A model generated the notes under the pieces. The model searched no databases. It was not told where the DNA came from and saw only the letters and a list, made by a program, of their open reading frames with translations. From Bradyrhizobium sediminis (GTDB lineage Bacteria; Pseudomonadota; Alphaproteobacteria; Rhizobiales; Xanthobacteraceae): a DNA stretch of 64,000 nucleotides. The translations under genes were made by a program, and so were the position numbers. Where the stretch lies: positions 1,610,001 to 1,674,000 of the forward strand of contig NZ_CP076135.1 of assembly GCF_018736105.1 (NCBI RefSeq), written 5' to 3'. Positions 28,452-37,346 of the stretch are shown here, in pieces. Each line of letters opens with the position of its first letter. The first letter of the stretch is position 1.

Positions 28452-30602
28452 ATGCGCAACAATGTTCCCGTCACCGCCGTCGAGTATCCGATCGCCGATA
28501 CCACTCTCATCGTGTCAAAGACCGACACCAAGGGAAGGCTGACCTTCTTTAACGACGCCTTTCTCGAAGTCTCGGGCTTCAGCGAGGCGGAGTTGATGGG
28601 GCAGCCTCACAATATCGTCCGCCATCCGGACATGCCGCCTGAAGCATTCGAGAATCTCTGGGCCACGCTCCAGGCCGGCAAGCCGTGGGTGGGCGCGGTG
28701 AAGAACCGCCGCAAGAATGGCGATTTCTATTGGGTGCTGGCGACCGCTTCTCCGATCCTGGAGAATGGACATATCACCGGCTATACGTCCATCCGAACCA
28801 AATTGCCCGCCGAGCAGCGCCAGGAAGCCGAACATGTCTACGCGCTGCTGCGCGCCAACAAGGCGCAGGGCTACAGGATCGATGCCGGCATCATCCGGTG
28901 CCGCTCGCCGCTGGACTTCCTCGCAATCTTCACCGGTTCGCTGAATGCAAGGCTGGTCACGCTGGTTGCGACCCTGGGACTTTTCATGCTGACAATCGGA
29001 TTGGCCGGTATTCTGGCGACGCGGGACAGCAATGCGCGGATGAAATCGATCTACGAGGATCGCGCAATGCCGCTGGCGCAGCTGTTCGAGATCAACGACC
29101 GCATGGAAAAAAATACCATCGTGCAATACGACGCCGTCACCAACGGCCGCGCCGGCAAGCCGATCGGCGATGTCGCCGGCAAGGTCGCCACCAACATCGA
29201 GGTCATCTCCAAGATGTGGACCGAATATATGGCGACCTACCTTACGCCGGAGGAGAAGATCGCCGCCGACAGCTTCACTCTGAAGCGCAAGAATTATGTC
29301 GAGAGCGCCATCAAGCCGGCGCTCGCGCTGCTCGCCGATCGCAAATACGACGAGGCGAGCACGCTTCTGGCAGGCAAGGCGAGCGAGTTGTTCGCTCTGG
29401 CCAAGCAGGATCTGGACAAGCTGGTTGCGATCCAGGTCAAGGAAGCCAGGGCGGAATACGAGGCCGCCGAGCGCCAATATGCCATCGTGATCGGGGTTGC
29501 GGCCGCCATCCTGCTCACGGGTCTGCTGCTGGGTGGATTGCTCGGAAGGCAGACCATCCGGGCCATCGTCCGCCCGCTTGGACGGCTCAATGAGGTTATG
29601 GGGAGCATCACTCGAGGCAAACTCGACAGCAACATATTGGTCGAGCGCGACGATGAAGCCGGCGTGGCGTTGCGCAATCTGCAGACGCTGCAGGCAATCA
29701 TCCGCTTCGACCGTGAAGAATTGAAAGATACCGAAACCCGTTCGGCGATCCGACGCAAGACGGAAATGAGCCGGCTGGCCGACGACTTCGAAGGCGCTGT
29801 CGGTGCAATCATTGAAACTGTGTCCTCTGCCGCAACTGAACTCGAAACCTCCGCCGGTACGCTCACCTCGTCCGCGGAACGGTCGCAGGAACTCGCAACG
29901 GCGGTCGCGGCGGCCTCCGAAGAAGCGTCCACCAATGTGCAGTCGGTGGCTTCCGCGACCGAGGAGATGTCGTCGTCGGTCAACGAAATCAGCCGCCAGG
30001 TTCAGGACTCGGCGCGGATGGCCAGCGAGGCGGTCGACCAGGCGCGCACCACGACCGATCGCGTCAGCGAGTTGTCGAAGGCCGCAAGCCGCATCGGCGA
30101 CGTGGTCGAACTGATCAACACCATCGCCGGGCAGACCAACCTGCTGGCGCTGAACGCCACCATCGAGGCCGCCCGCGCCGGCGAGGCCGGCCGCGGATTC
30201 GCGGTCGTGGCCTCCGAGGTCAAGGCGCTGGCCGAGCAGACCGCGAAAGCGACCGGCGAGATCGGCCTGCAGATCAGCGGGATCCAGGCCGCGACGCAGG
30301 AGTCGGTGAACGCCATCAAGGAAATCAGCGGCACCATCGAAAGGCTGTCCGAGATCTCATCAACCATCGCTGCGGCGGTGGAGGAGCAGGGCGCGGCGAC
30401 GCAGGAGATTTCCCGCAACGTGCAGCAGGCGGCACAAGGTACGATGCAGGTCAGCTCCAACATCACCGACGTGCAGCGCGGCGCCAGCGAGACCGGATCG
30501 GCTTCCTCGCAGGTTCTCTCCGCAGCGCAGTCATTGTCCGGCGATTCCAACCGGCTCAAGCTCGAGGTCGGCAAGTTCCTCAGTTCGGTGAGGGCGGCCT
30601 GA
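28452..30602 (+). CDS. PAS-containing methyl-accepting chemotaxis protein (Aer-like sensor plus periplasmic domain)
   Basis: 716 residues. The N-terminal cytoplasmic PAS domain (about 10-125) has the Aer-type signature [18 protein letters not shown] and [20 protein letters not shown], which in Aer surrounds the FAD pocket. Then TM1 about 167-188, a periplasmic four-helix-type domain of about 155 residues, TM2 about 343-365, HAMP, and a signalling domain (about 465-716) with [20 protein letters not shown]. Having both a PAS and a full periplasmic domain suggests dual redox/energy and chemical sensing (inference). It is 282 bp after the first chemoreceptor. Confidence 0.92.
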   Translation: MRNNVPVTAVEYPIADTTLIVSKTDTKGRLTFFNDAFLEVSGFSEAELMGQPHNIVRHPDMPPEAFENLWATLQAGKPWVGAVKNRRKNGDFYWVLATASPILENGHITGYTSIRTKLPAEQRQEAEHVYALLRANKAQGYRIDAGIIRCRSPLDFLAIFTGSLNARLVTLVATLGLFMLTIGLAGILATRDSNARMKSIYEDRAMPLAQLFEINDRMEKNTIVQYDAVTNGRAGKPIGDVAGKVATNIEVISKMWTEYMATYLTPEEKIAADSFTLKRKNYVESAIKPALALLADRKYDEASTLLAGKASELFALAKQDLDKLVAIQVKEARAEYEAAERQYAIVIGVAAAILLTGLLLGGLLGRQTIRAIVRPLGRLNEVMGSITRGKLDSNILVERDDEAGVALRNLQTLQAIIRFDREELKDTETRSAIRRKTEMSRLADDFEGAVGAIIETVSSAATELETSAGTLTSSAERSQELATAVAAASEEASTNVQSVASATEEMSSSVNEISRQVQDSARMASEAVDQARTTTDRVSELSKAASRIGDVVELINTIAGQTNLLALNATIEAARAGEAGRGFAVVASEVKALAEQTAKATGEIGLQISGIQAATQESVNAIKEISGTIERLSEISSTIAAAVEEQGAATQEISRNVQQAAQGTMQVSSNITDVQRGASETGSASSQVLSAAQSLSGDSNRLKLEVGKFLSSVRAA

Positions 30603-30612
30603 CACGCGCGAG

Positions 30613-30635
30613 GGCCGGCTCAATGTGAGCCGGCC
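30613..30635. terminator. Hairpin between convergent genes
   Basis: GGCCGGCTCA, loop ATG region, TGAGCCGGCC: a 10-bp perfect stem 11 bp after the chemoreceptor stop and 33 bp from the end of the convergent DUF2339 gene. No U-tract follows, so efficiency is uncertain. Confidence 0.5.
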
Positions 30636-30668
30636 TCCGGTGTTCGCCACACAGGCGGGATCATCCGG

Positions 30669-33365
30669 CTACGCGCCCGGCTCGGCGACAGGTGCGGCCG
30701 GCAGCGCCTGCCGGCGGAACAGGATGCGCTGGTACAGCCAGCCGATCGCCACCAGCACCAGACCAAGGCACATGAACGACAGCGCCCGATAGACGCCGGT
30801 TAGCGTCGACATGTCGATCAGGAACGCCTTCAGGATGGTGAGCGCGATCACCACCGCGGAGGCGAGACGGGCGCGCTGCGAATTGAACAGGATGCCGATG
30901 CCGAGCAGCACGACGCCGAACACCAGCCATGCGATCGAGTAAGTGTATTGTTCGGCGCCGGTGGTCACGCCGCGGCTCAGGACCGGGCCGTGATAGAGCC
31001 TGCGGATCTCGAACGTGACATAGGTCAGGGCGAGTATCAGCGCGGCTGCCGCGATGGTGTTGGCGTAGCTCGCAGCCCGCCGGCCCGCCACCGCATAGGA
31101 CAGCAGCAGTGCCAGCACTGGGGGTCCGGCGTAAGCCAGCAGCAGCAGGTTGAAGAACGCGCCTCCGACGTCGATCGGCCAGAGCAGGGGATTCTCCAGC
31201 ACCATCAGGCCGGCCGCTGCGGCTATCCCGGCAAACGCCGTGAGCAGGATAGCGCCGACATTGTGGACGATGCTGCCGGTGCGGATCCGCAGCCGCTCCA
31301 GGCCGATCGCCATCGCCAGCGTCGCGCAGACCTGCAGCGCCACTTCGGTCAGGCCGGCGGTGGCGCGGTAGATATCGCCGCCGTTCACGGTATGGCGGAT
31401 TTCCATGAACACCAGCAGCACCGTGAACAGGATCGCCGCCGACTCGACGACGCGCAGCGGCGCATCGTCGGCGCGGCGGCGCAGGAAGTGGCTTCCGGCC
31501 CAGAATGACAGCGCCGGAATGCCATAGCCCCACAGCAGCCAGTTGAAGACCGGCGTGGCGCCGACCGCATTGCCGACGATGCGCGGCTCGTAGCCGATCC
31601 GCAGCACCACGATGCCGGCAAGAATGGCCGCCAGCGAACGCAGGAACGGTATCGGCCGCTGCAGCGAAATCCAAGCCGTGCCGAGCGACATCAGCGCCAG
31701 CGCGATGGTGAGCCATCCCTTTTCCAGCGCGAAGGTCAGCGCCAGCGCCAGCGCGCCCAGCGACCCCGTGGCGAACAGCGCGATCGAAATCGGCAGGCCT
31801 GGCCGATGGTCGCGTTTGGTGAGAATTTCCGTCGCTGCGCCATACGCCGCCGCCAGCAGCACCGCCAGGATCGCAAACGGGATCGAACGATCGAGATGCG
31901 CGATGCGGGCGTAGAGCGCGATCAATAGCGCCAGCGGCGTGAACACCGCGGCGGCCGACCAGACCACCGGGATAACGGCGTTGGCGGATCGGCCCTGCGC
32001 CAGAAATCCCGCGATGCCGAAGCCGCCGGCGAAGATCACCGCGGATATCAGGTGCACCGTGACCGAAGCATCGGTCGCGGCGGGGCCGATGCCGGGCAGC
32101 GGCCCGCCCGGCAGCACCAGCATGTCCGGATTGCCGCGCACGGCCCATTCGGCAAACACCACGAAGACCAAAGCGGCGGCGGCGCCGACCGCGGCCGTGG
32201 CGCTTGGCGCACGCCAGGCGACCAGCAAGGTGCCGGCGACCAGGATCGCGAACACGATGATGGCGGTGTCGGCATGGAAACTCTGAAGCACGATCAGGGT
32301 GGCGCCCAGCAGGTAGGCCGCGAGCGAGCCGGAGGAGATCGGCTCAATCCGGTCATCGTCGGCGGCCGGACCGAACATGAATCCGCATACCACCAGCAAC
32401 GCGGCGAGCACGAAGCCTGCAATGACGTGGAACGCGTGCGGTCCGACCATCGACGGCCCGCATTCCAGGCAGGGGAAAGTCCAGATCAGCGCGAAGGCGA
32501 TGGTGGTGACCGCGAGCCAGCGCCACAGCCTGATCCGCGCCAGCCCGAACGCCGCCGCGGTGACGATGGCGAGATAGAGGTAGAGCGCCCAGTAGTCCGG
32601 CTTGTCGGAAGAGACCAGCAGCGGGGTGACGAAGGCGGCGGCAATGCCGAGGCCGGCCAGTGCCGGTCCATGCAGCAGCGCCGCGGCGAGCGTGCCCAGC
32701 GCCACCATTCCGAGCAGGATGAAGGCGGTGGCGGGCGCGAGAAATTCATACAGCGCATAGGCGGCATAGACGGTCGCGAATGCCACCGCAGTGCCGGCGG
32801 CGGTGAGGATCGCGGGGATATTGGCGATCGGCAGCGGTTCGATCGCCGAGACGCTTTCCTTGCGGCGGGTCCATTCACCGGCCGCCAGCAGGGCGAGCGC
32901 AAACAGGCCGCCGAGTATGGTGCGCACGCCGGGGCCGAGCAGCCCGGCCTCGATCGAATAGCGCACCATGAAGAAGCCGCCGAGCGCCAGCGTCAGGCCG
33001 CCGACCCAGACCACCCAGCGGGTGCCGATCCGCTCCTCGAAGCCGGGCTGGGGTTGCGGAAGCGGCGGCGGCGTGGCCGTGCCGTCGGTCGCGGCCGTCG
33101 GCGCGGCATCTTGCGCTTCCGCGTCCGGCGCGGCCGTTTCCATCTCGCCGGCCGTTGCCGGCTGTTCGGCGGCAACGGATGGCGACGCGGCGAGACCTTG
33201 CTCGACTTCCTGGAGCGGTGCGAGCGGTGGCGGAGCCGCTCCCGCCTGCAGCGCGGTGGCCTCGATCGCATCCAGCCGCGCACGCAAGGTGGCGGTCTGG
33301 TTGAACGTCTTGCGTGCGATGATAAGCGCGACGATGGCAACCACCAGTGAGAAGAATTCCAACAT
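30669..33365 (-). CDS. DUF2339 large polytopic membrane protein
   Basis: 898 residues from the ATG at 33363-33365, with GGAGG 4 nt upstream. The adjacent TTG at 33366-33368 is too close to that site. Order: an N-terminal membrane anchor (FSLVVAIVALIIARKTFN), a short coiled coil (LRARLDAIEATALQAG), a Pro/Ala-rich cytoplasmic linker, then more than 20 predicted membrane helices starting about residue 115 (RIGTRWVVWVGGLTLALGGF, the DUF2339 opening motif). The role is unknown. Members are widespread in Gram-negatives and carry no known catalytic motif. Confidence 0.9.
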   Translation of the reverse strand: MLEFFSLVVAIVALIIARKTFNQTATLRARLDAIEATALQAGAAPPPLAPLQEVEQGLAASPSVAAEQPATAGEMETAAPDAEAQDAAPTAATDGTATPPPLPQPQPGFEERIGTRWVVWVGGLTLALGGFFMVRYSIEAGLLGPGVRTILGGLFALALLAAGEWTRRKESVSAIEPLPIANIPAILTAAGTAVAFATVYAAYALYEFLAPATAFILLGMVALGTLAAALLHGPALAGLGIAAAFVTPLLVSSDKPDYWALYLYLAIVTAAAFGLARIRLWRWLAVTTIAFALIWTFPCLECGPSMVGPHAFHVIAGFVLAALLVVCGFMFGPAADDDRIEPISSGSLAAYLLGATLIVLQSFHADTAIIVFAILVAGTLLVAWRAPSATAAVGAAAALVFVVFAEWAVRGNPDMLVLPGGPLPGIGPAATDASVTVHLISAVIFAGGFGIAGFLAQGRSANAVIPVVWSAAAVFTPLALLIALYARIAHLDRSIPFAILAVLLAAAYGAATEILTKRDHRPGLPISIALFATGSLGALALALTFALEKGWLTIALALMSLGTAWISLQRPIPFLRSLAAILAGIVVLRIGYEPRIVGNAVGATPVFNWLLWGYGIPALSFWAGSHFLRRRADDAPLRVVESAAILFTVLLVFMEIRHTVNGGDIYRATAGLTEVALQVCATLAMAIGLERLRIRTGSIVHNVGAILLTAFAGIAAAAGLMVLENPLLWPIDVGGAFFNLLLLAYAGPPVLALLLSYAVAGRRAASYANTIAAAALILALTYVTFEIRRLYHGPVLSRGVTTGAEQYTYSIAWLVFGVVLLGIGILFNSQRARLASAVVIALTILKAFLIDMSTLTGVYRALSFMCLGLVLVAIGWLYQRILFRRQALPAAPVAEPGA

Positions 33366-33441
33366 CAAGCCTCCAGGCGATCGGCCCGGGATCGGGGCTT
33401 ACCGCATCAAGATATTCAGTGTCTCGGCGCCGTCAGACGAT

Positions 33442-34419
33442 CTAGCGTCTTCCGCGTACCCGCAGGCCCGGCGCCGGCCGTTCCTGCAGCACCTCGCGGC
33501 GGAAGCGAAACAGCGCGGCAGGCCGCCCACCGGTGTGTGTCGACATCACGCCGGTTGGTTCGACCAAAGCGCCGGCTTCCACCAGCCGGCGGAAATTCTG
33601 CTTGTGCAGATGCCGCCCCGAGATCGCTTCCACGGTCCGCTGCAGTTCAGTGAGTGTGAACTCGGGCGGCAAAAGTTCAAATACCACGGGGCGATATTTC
33701 AGCTTGGCGCGCAGCCGGGCGATCGCGGTGGCCAGGATTCTGCGGTGGTCGAAGCGCATCGGCACGCCGAGGACGGGAAGCTGTTTGCGCGCCAGCGCCG
33801 CGGGACGGCCGTCGCGCCGCGCCTCCTCGACCAGTCCGGCTTCGTAGAGCAACTCGTAGCGGTCGAGCACGCGCTCCTCGTCCCAAGGCGCGCCCTCGGT
33901 GCCGAAATACAGCCGGACGCGATCCCTGCGGCTGAGGGCGCGGGTGGCGTCCGGTTGCTCGCTCGCGGCGGCCCAGTTCGTGAGATGGGGGACGATCGCG
34001 CGCTCGATGATGTCGGGCTGCGCCTGCCGCCAGTCCTCCCATGGAAAAAACCGGTACCAGGGTTCGAAGGTCGCGCCCGGCGCGCGCGAGGCGTTGTCGG
34101 CGGCGCGGGTGAGCGCGAGGTAGCCGATCGAGGCGACATGGGCGTCGGTGTCGCCGGCCTGAGTATGCCGGCCGCGGTCGCCGAACGTATAGAGCTGCTC
34201 GACATAACCCAGCCGCAAGCCTGCCTGTTCTTCCACCCAGGCGCGCAGGCCGATCTCGAAGGTGCGGTGCGCCACCGCGTCGAACGGGCCGAACGGAAGC
34301 CCGGCGGGCTTGTCGCCGTCGCCCGAGGATGCGGTCAGGATCAGCGGCTCGTTGCCTTCGATCGCGACGATGGCGGCGGTCAGGCCGATCTCGATCGGCG
34401 TCAGGAGCTTCTCGCTCAT
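33442..34419 (-). CDS. nadQ: NAD-responsive Nudix/winged-helix repressor (NadQ/NrtR type)
   Basis: 325 residues. The N-terminal half (about 10-150) is Nudix-like, with the NrtR-family run LGYVEQLYTFGDRGRHTQAG and VASIGYLALT. The Nudix box is degraded: the central REUXEE reads RAWVEE, so the Glu next to Arg is Ala and catalysis is doubtful. The C-terminal half (about 235-310) is a winged helix: LTELQRTVEAISGRHLHKQN, FRRLVEAGALVEPTG, GGRPAALFRFRREVL. Such proteins repress NAD synthesis genes, and this alphaproteobacterial form is known as the NAD regulator NadQ. The nadABC operon with a palindromic operator is 11 kb away. It lies 19 bp after the phosphatase gene, likely in the same operon. The symbol is my best assignment. 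Confidence 0.7.
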   Translation of the reverse strand: MSEKLLTPIEIGLTAAIVAIEGNEPLILTASSGDGDKPAGLPFGPFDAVAHRTFEIGLRAWVEEQAGLRLGYVEQLYTFGDRGRHTQAGDTDAHVASIGYLALTRAADNASRAPGATFEPWYRFFPWEDWRQAQPDIIERAIVPHLTNWAAASEQPDATRALSRRDRVRLYFGTEGAPWDEERVLDRYELLYEAGLVEEARRDGRPAALARKQLPVLGVPMRFDHRRILATAIARLRAKLKYRPVVFELLPPEFTLTELQRTVEAISGRHLHKQNFRRLVEAGALVEPTGVMSTHTGGRPAALFRFRREVLQERPAPGLRVRGRR

Positions 34420-34438
34420 GGGGCGCCGTTGACGGGCA

Positions 34439-34945
34439 TCACTCGAGATCGATGCGGAACGGCCGGCCTTCGACCATCATGCTGCCCGGGCCCATTTCGT
34501 CGAGCGCGCGCAGCATCCGGCCCTCACGCCCCAGCGCCTTGTCCGCCAGGCCGACGATCAGCCGGTTCGGCGATGCGATCGGGGAGGCCGCACGGATCTG
34601 CCTGGCGATCGAAATCTCATCGCGATGCGGATTGAGCAGGCAGACGGCGGCAAAGGCGCTCGCGGTCGAGCGGCTGATGCCGGCATAGCAGTGGACCACC
34701 AGCGGCGCACTGCGGTCCCAGCCGCGCACGAAGTTCAGGACCTGCTCGATATGCTGATCCGACGGCGCGACGAAGCCATCCATGTGCTCGGTTATGTCGT
34801 CCATCTGCACCTTCAGATGGTTGGCCGGCAGCACCGATTCCGGCCGCTGCACCTGATCGACATTGGCCATGACGGTCAGGACATGGCTGGCGCCGGTCGC
34901 CCTGACAGTGTCGGGAAGTGCAGCGAGCGAACAGACGTGAATCAT
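34439..34945 (-). CDS. Dual-specificity/tyrosine phosphatase-like protein
   Basis: 168 residues. It carries the cysteine phosphatase P-loop HCYAGISRST (HCX5R-S/T, about residues 84-93) and a plausible general-acid Asp in VQMDDITEHMD. This is the architecture of small bacterial protein tyrosine/dual-specificity phosphatases. The substrate is unknown, and phosphoinositide or nucleotide substrates cannot be excluded. It is directly upstream of the NAD regulator on the same strand, which hints at joint expression but not necessarily joint function. Confidence 0.85.
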   Translation of the reverse strand: MIHVCSLAALPDTVRATGASHVLTVMANVDQVQRPESVLPANHLKVQMDDITEHMDGFVAPSDQHIEQVLNFVRGWDRSAPLVVHCYAGISRSTASAFAAVCLLNPHRDEISIARQIRAASPIASPNRLIVGLADKALGREGRMLRALDEMGPGSMMVEGRPFRIDLE

Positions 34946-35016
34946 GGCGGTCCTTCTTTTCGCGCCGATTATAGGCCCGCATCCGGGGGGGTGAAAGCCG
35001 GTTCAGGCCTCGATGT

Positions 35017-35634
35017 TCAGGCGTGCAAGGTCTTGAACCGTTCCAGAAACCGCTTCTCGGCCCTGGCTGCGGTCCATGGCGTCAGATAGTCCTGCGCGGT
35101 CGAAGGCGGCAGGCCGGGGTCGCGGCCGAACAGTCGCTTCGCCTCGGCCTGTGCAAAGCCCGCCAGCTCGGTCGCCTCGAGATAGGCCGCGCCCCGGTCG
35201 GCCGCCTTGATCGCCTGCGTGATTTCATCCGGCAGCACCGGCGGCAGTCCGAAGCGGATATGGATGGCCGCCAACAGCCGTTTTTCCACCGCCTTGTAGT
35301 CGCCGCCGAGCACCGCCTTGAACGGCGAGATCATGTCGCCGATGACATATTCCGGAGCGTCATGCAGCAATGCCGCAAGGCGCAGCCTGACGTCGGCGCG
35401 CGGCGTGCGCTCGCGCATCACGGCTTCGACCAGCAGGGTGTGCTGCGCCACCGAAAAGATATGCGCGCCGCTGGTCTGTCCGTTCCAGCGCGCGACCCGC
35501 GCCAGGCCGTGGGCGATATCGGCGATCTCGATATCGAGCGGCGAGGGGTCCAGCAGGTCGAGCCGCCGCCCCGACAGCATCCGCTGCCAGACCCGGGCGG
35601 GCACTGCCGAAGCGGGGTTTTTTTTTGCCGTCAT
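35017..35634 (-). CDS. HD-domain phosphohydrolase (YfbR/5'-nucleotidase-like)
   Basis: 205 residues from the ATG at 35632-35634. The HD metal ligands are visible in SGAHIFSVAQHTLLVEAVM (His), LAALLHDAPEYVIGDMISPF (His-Asp) and AIKAADRGAAYLEATEL (Asp). This set matches the YfbR-like family of deoxynucleoside 5'-monophosphatases. The start overlaps the tag stop by 4 nt (ATGA). Codons 3-6 contain a run of nine A (35618-35626 as T on the + strand), a potential slippage site. The long upstream open frame to 35877 is just the antisense of other genes. Confidence 0.85.
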   Translation of the reverse strand: MTAKKNPASAVPARVWQRMLSGRRLDLLDPSPLDIEIADIAHGLARVARWNGQTSGAHIFSVAQHTLLVEAVMRERTPRADVRLRLAALLHDAPEYVIGDMISPFKAVLGGDYKAVEKRLLAAIHIRFGLPPVLPDEITQAIKAADRGAAYLEATELAGFAQAEAKRLFGRDPGLPPSTAQDYLTPWTAARAEKRFLERFKTLHA

Positions 35635-36257
35635 TTGACTTTGAGGCGGGGCGCGCGGTGCTTTCCGGCGCAGGTATCGTGGCAGAAGCACGTCACCAGA
35701 TGATCGTTGACCATGCCGGTCGCCTGCATGAACGCGTAGACGATGGTCGGGCCGACGAATTTGAATCCGCGTGCGGCAAGCTCCTTGGACATCTTGATCG
35801 ACAGCGGCGTCGATGCCGGCACGCTGGCGGTGGTCTTGAAGTTGTTGACCTTCGGCCTGCCGTCGACGAATTCCCACAGGAATTTCGAGAAGCCCGGCCC
35901 GTCTTCCATGATCTTCAGATAGGATTTGGCGCTATTCACCGCGCCCTCGATCTTGGCACGGTTGCGGACGATGCCGGCGTCGTTCATCAGCGCGTGGACT
36001 TTTTTCGAATTGTAACGCGCGATCTTGTCGGGCTGGAAATCGTCGAAAGCTTTGCGGAAGTTGTCGCGCTTGCGCAGGATCGTGATCCACGACAGCCCGG
36101 CCTGGAAGCCGTCGAGGATGAGCTTTTCGTAGAGCGCCCGGTCGTCATATTCCGGAACGCCCCATTCGGTATCGTGATAGGCCATGTAAAACGGGTCTTC
36201 GCCGGGCCACGGGCACCGCGTCAGGCCATCGGCATGCAGGCGCGCCGACTTGCTCAT
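35631..36257 (-). CDS. tag: DNA-3-methyladenine glycosylase I
   Basis: 208 residues. It excises 3-methyladenine from alkylated DNA. Family landmarks: CPWPGEDPFYMAYHDTEWGV at the N-terminus (zinc Cys and His), DRALYEKLILDGFQAGLSWI (with the Glu of the base pocket), GFKFVGPTIVYAFMQATGMV, and the C-terminal zinc ligands in CFCHDTC. Its start codon overlaps the ygfZ stop (ATGA), and its stop overlaps the HD gene start. Confidence 0.95.
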   Translation of the reverse strand: MSKSARLHADGLTRCPWPGEDPFYMAYHDTEWGVPEYDDRALYEKLILDGFQAGLSWITILRKRDNFRKAFDDFQPDKIARYNSKKVHALMNDAGIVRNRAKIEGAVNSAKSYLKIMEDGPGFSKFLWEFVDGRPKVNNFKTTASVPASTPLSIKMSKELAARGFKFVGPTIVYAFMQATGMVNDHLVTCFCHDTCAGKHRAPRLKVK

Positions 36258-37135
36258 GCGACGGTCTGCTTCGGTGCGGCCGAAAGATCGCCTGGCTCGG
36301 CGAGCCGGAGAGCAAGACCGCCCGAGGTCAGCGCCGTTCCGGCGGCCAGCGCGTCGGCGGCGCGATCGATCCGGATCAGGGCGAGACCGTTGGCCCCGGC
36401 CGTCGAGCCGATGGCGCCGACCGGCTTGTCGCCGGCGAGGACAGGCGTGCCCGGTTCCGGCGACGGACCTTCAAGAACGATCCGCACGATGCGGGTGCGT
36501 ATGGAGCCGCGATGTTGCATCCGCGACACCACTTCCTGGCCGACATAGCAGCCCTTGTCGAAATCGACGCCATGCAGGCGGTCCATGTTGGTCTCGTGCG
36601 GAAACGCGTCGCCGTACATGAAGTCGAGACCGCCGCGCGGAACGCCGGAGGCGATGCGATGTGCATCGTAGGCGGTGCTGTCGACCAGTTCCGCGCCGAT
36701 CAGGTCGGCGACCTTCTGCGCGAGTTCCTGCGGAACGAGAACCCGCCAGCCGAGCGCGGCATTGCGCGGATCGGCGAAGGCAAGATCCGGATTCATGGCG
36801 GGTTCGCCATTCCAGGCGGCGAGCACCCCGAGACTGTCCGACAGATTCTCGACAGCCACCTTGGCGCGCAGCTTGTAGAAACCGAGCTTTTCGGCGAGGC
36901 CCGGCGCCAGCACGCGCGGGCAATCGAGCAGGAAGCCGCCGCCATGGCCTGCCGGCGCCTCGGTGATCAGGAAATCTACCGTGATCTTGCCCTGCGGGGT
37001 CAGCAGCGCCCCGAACCGGCCGAGGCCGGGGCGGAGCAGCGTCATATCGGTGGTGACCAGGCCGTTGAGAAAGTTGCGCGCATCGTCGCCGCTGACCTTG
37101 ACCACGCCCCGGTCGGGGAGAAACGCCGCTTTCAT
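36254..37135 (-). CDS. ygfZ: Folate-binding YgfZ/GcvT-like protein
   Basis: 293 residues from the ATG at 37133-37135. It has the family signature KGCYVGQEVVSRMQHRGSIR, with the reactive Cys, and the GcvT-like N-terminus VVKVSGDDARNFLNGLVTTD. YgfZ proteins use tetrahydrofolate to help make or repair Fe-S clusters. It is first in the ygfZ-tag-HD operon. The ATP-, NAD- and folate-independent neighbours do not explain the grouping. Confidence 0.93.
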   Translation of the reverse strand: MKAAFLPDRGVVKVSGDDARNFLNGLVTTDMTLLRPGLGRFGALLTPQGKITVDFLITEAPAGHGGGFLLDCPRVLAPGLAEKLGFYKLRAKVAVENLSDSLGVLAAWNGEPAMNPDLAFADPRNAALGWRVLVPQELAQKVADLIGAELVDSTAYDAHRIASGVPRGGLDFMYGDAFPHETNMDRLHGVDFDKGCYVGQEVVSRMQHRGSIRTRIVRIVLEGPSPEPGTPVLAGDKPVGAIGSTAGANGLALIRIDRAADALAAGTALTSGGLALRLAEPGDLSAAPKQTVA

Positions 37136-37217
37136 GCAAAAATCTCTTGTGACATGTTGCTGCAGAACGTAAGCCGCCAAGTCATGAACGACAAGGCCCG
37201 CGCCCGGCGTGGGATGA

Positions 37218-37324
37218 CCTCATCCTGTGAGGAGCGGGCGCAGCCCGCGTTTCGAAGGATGGTAACTGGCACTGAACGCGTCCCATGCTTCGAGACGGCC
37301 CTTGCGGACCTCCTCGGCATGAGG
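37218..37324. repeat. Bradyrhizobium-type palindromic intergenic repeat, copy 3
   Basis: CCTCATCCTGTGAGGAGCGG with CGCGTTTCGAAGGATGG, then CATGCTTCGAGACGGCC with GGACCTCCTCGGCATGAGG. It lies between divergent ygfZ and dihydroorotase. Confidence 0.85.
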
Positions 37325-37346
37325 ATTGAGCCTATTACGAGGAACG

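Noticed and set aside
35637..35877. Extension of the HD hydrolase to 286 residues
   Set aside because: The extra N-terminus is an out-of-frame reading of tag. The ATGA overlap at 35631-35634 gives the natural start.
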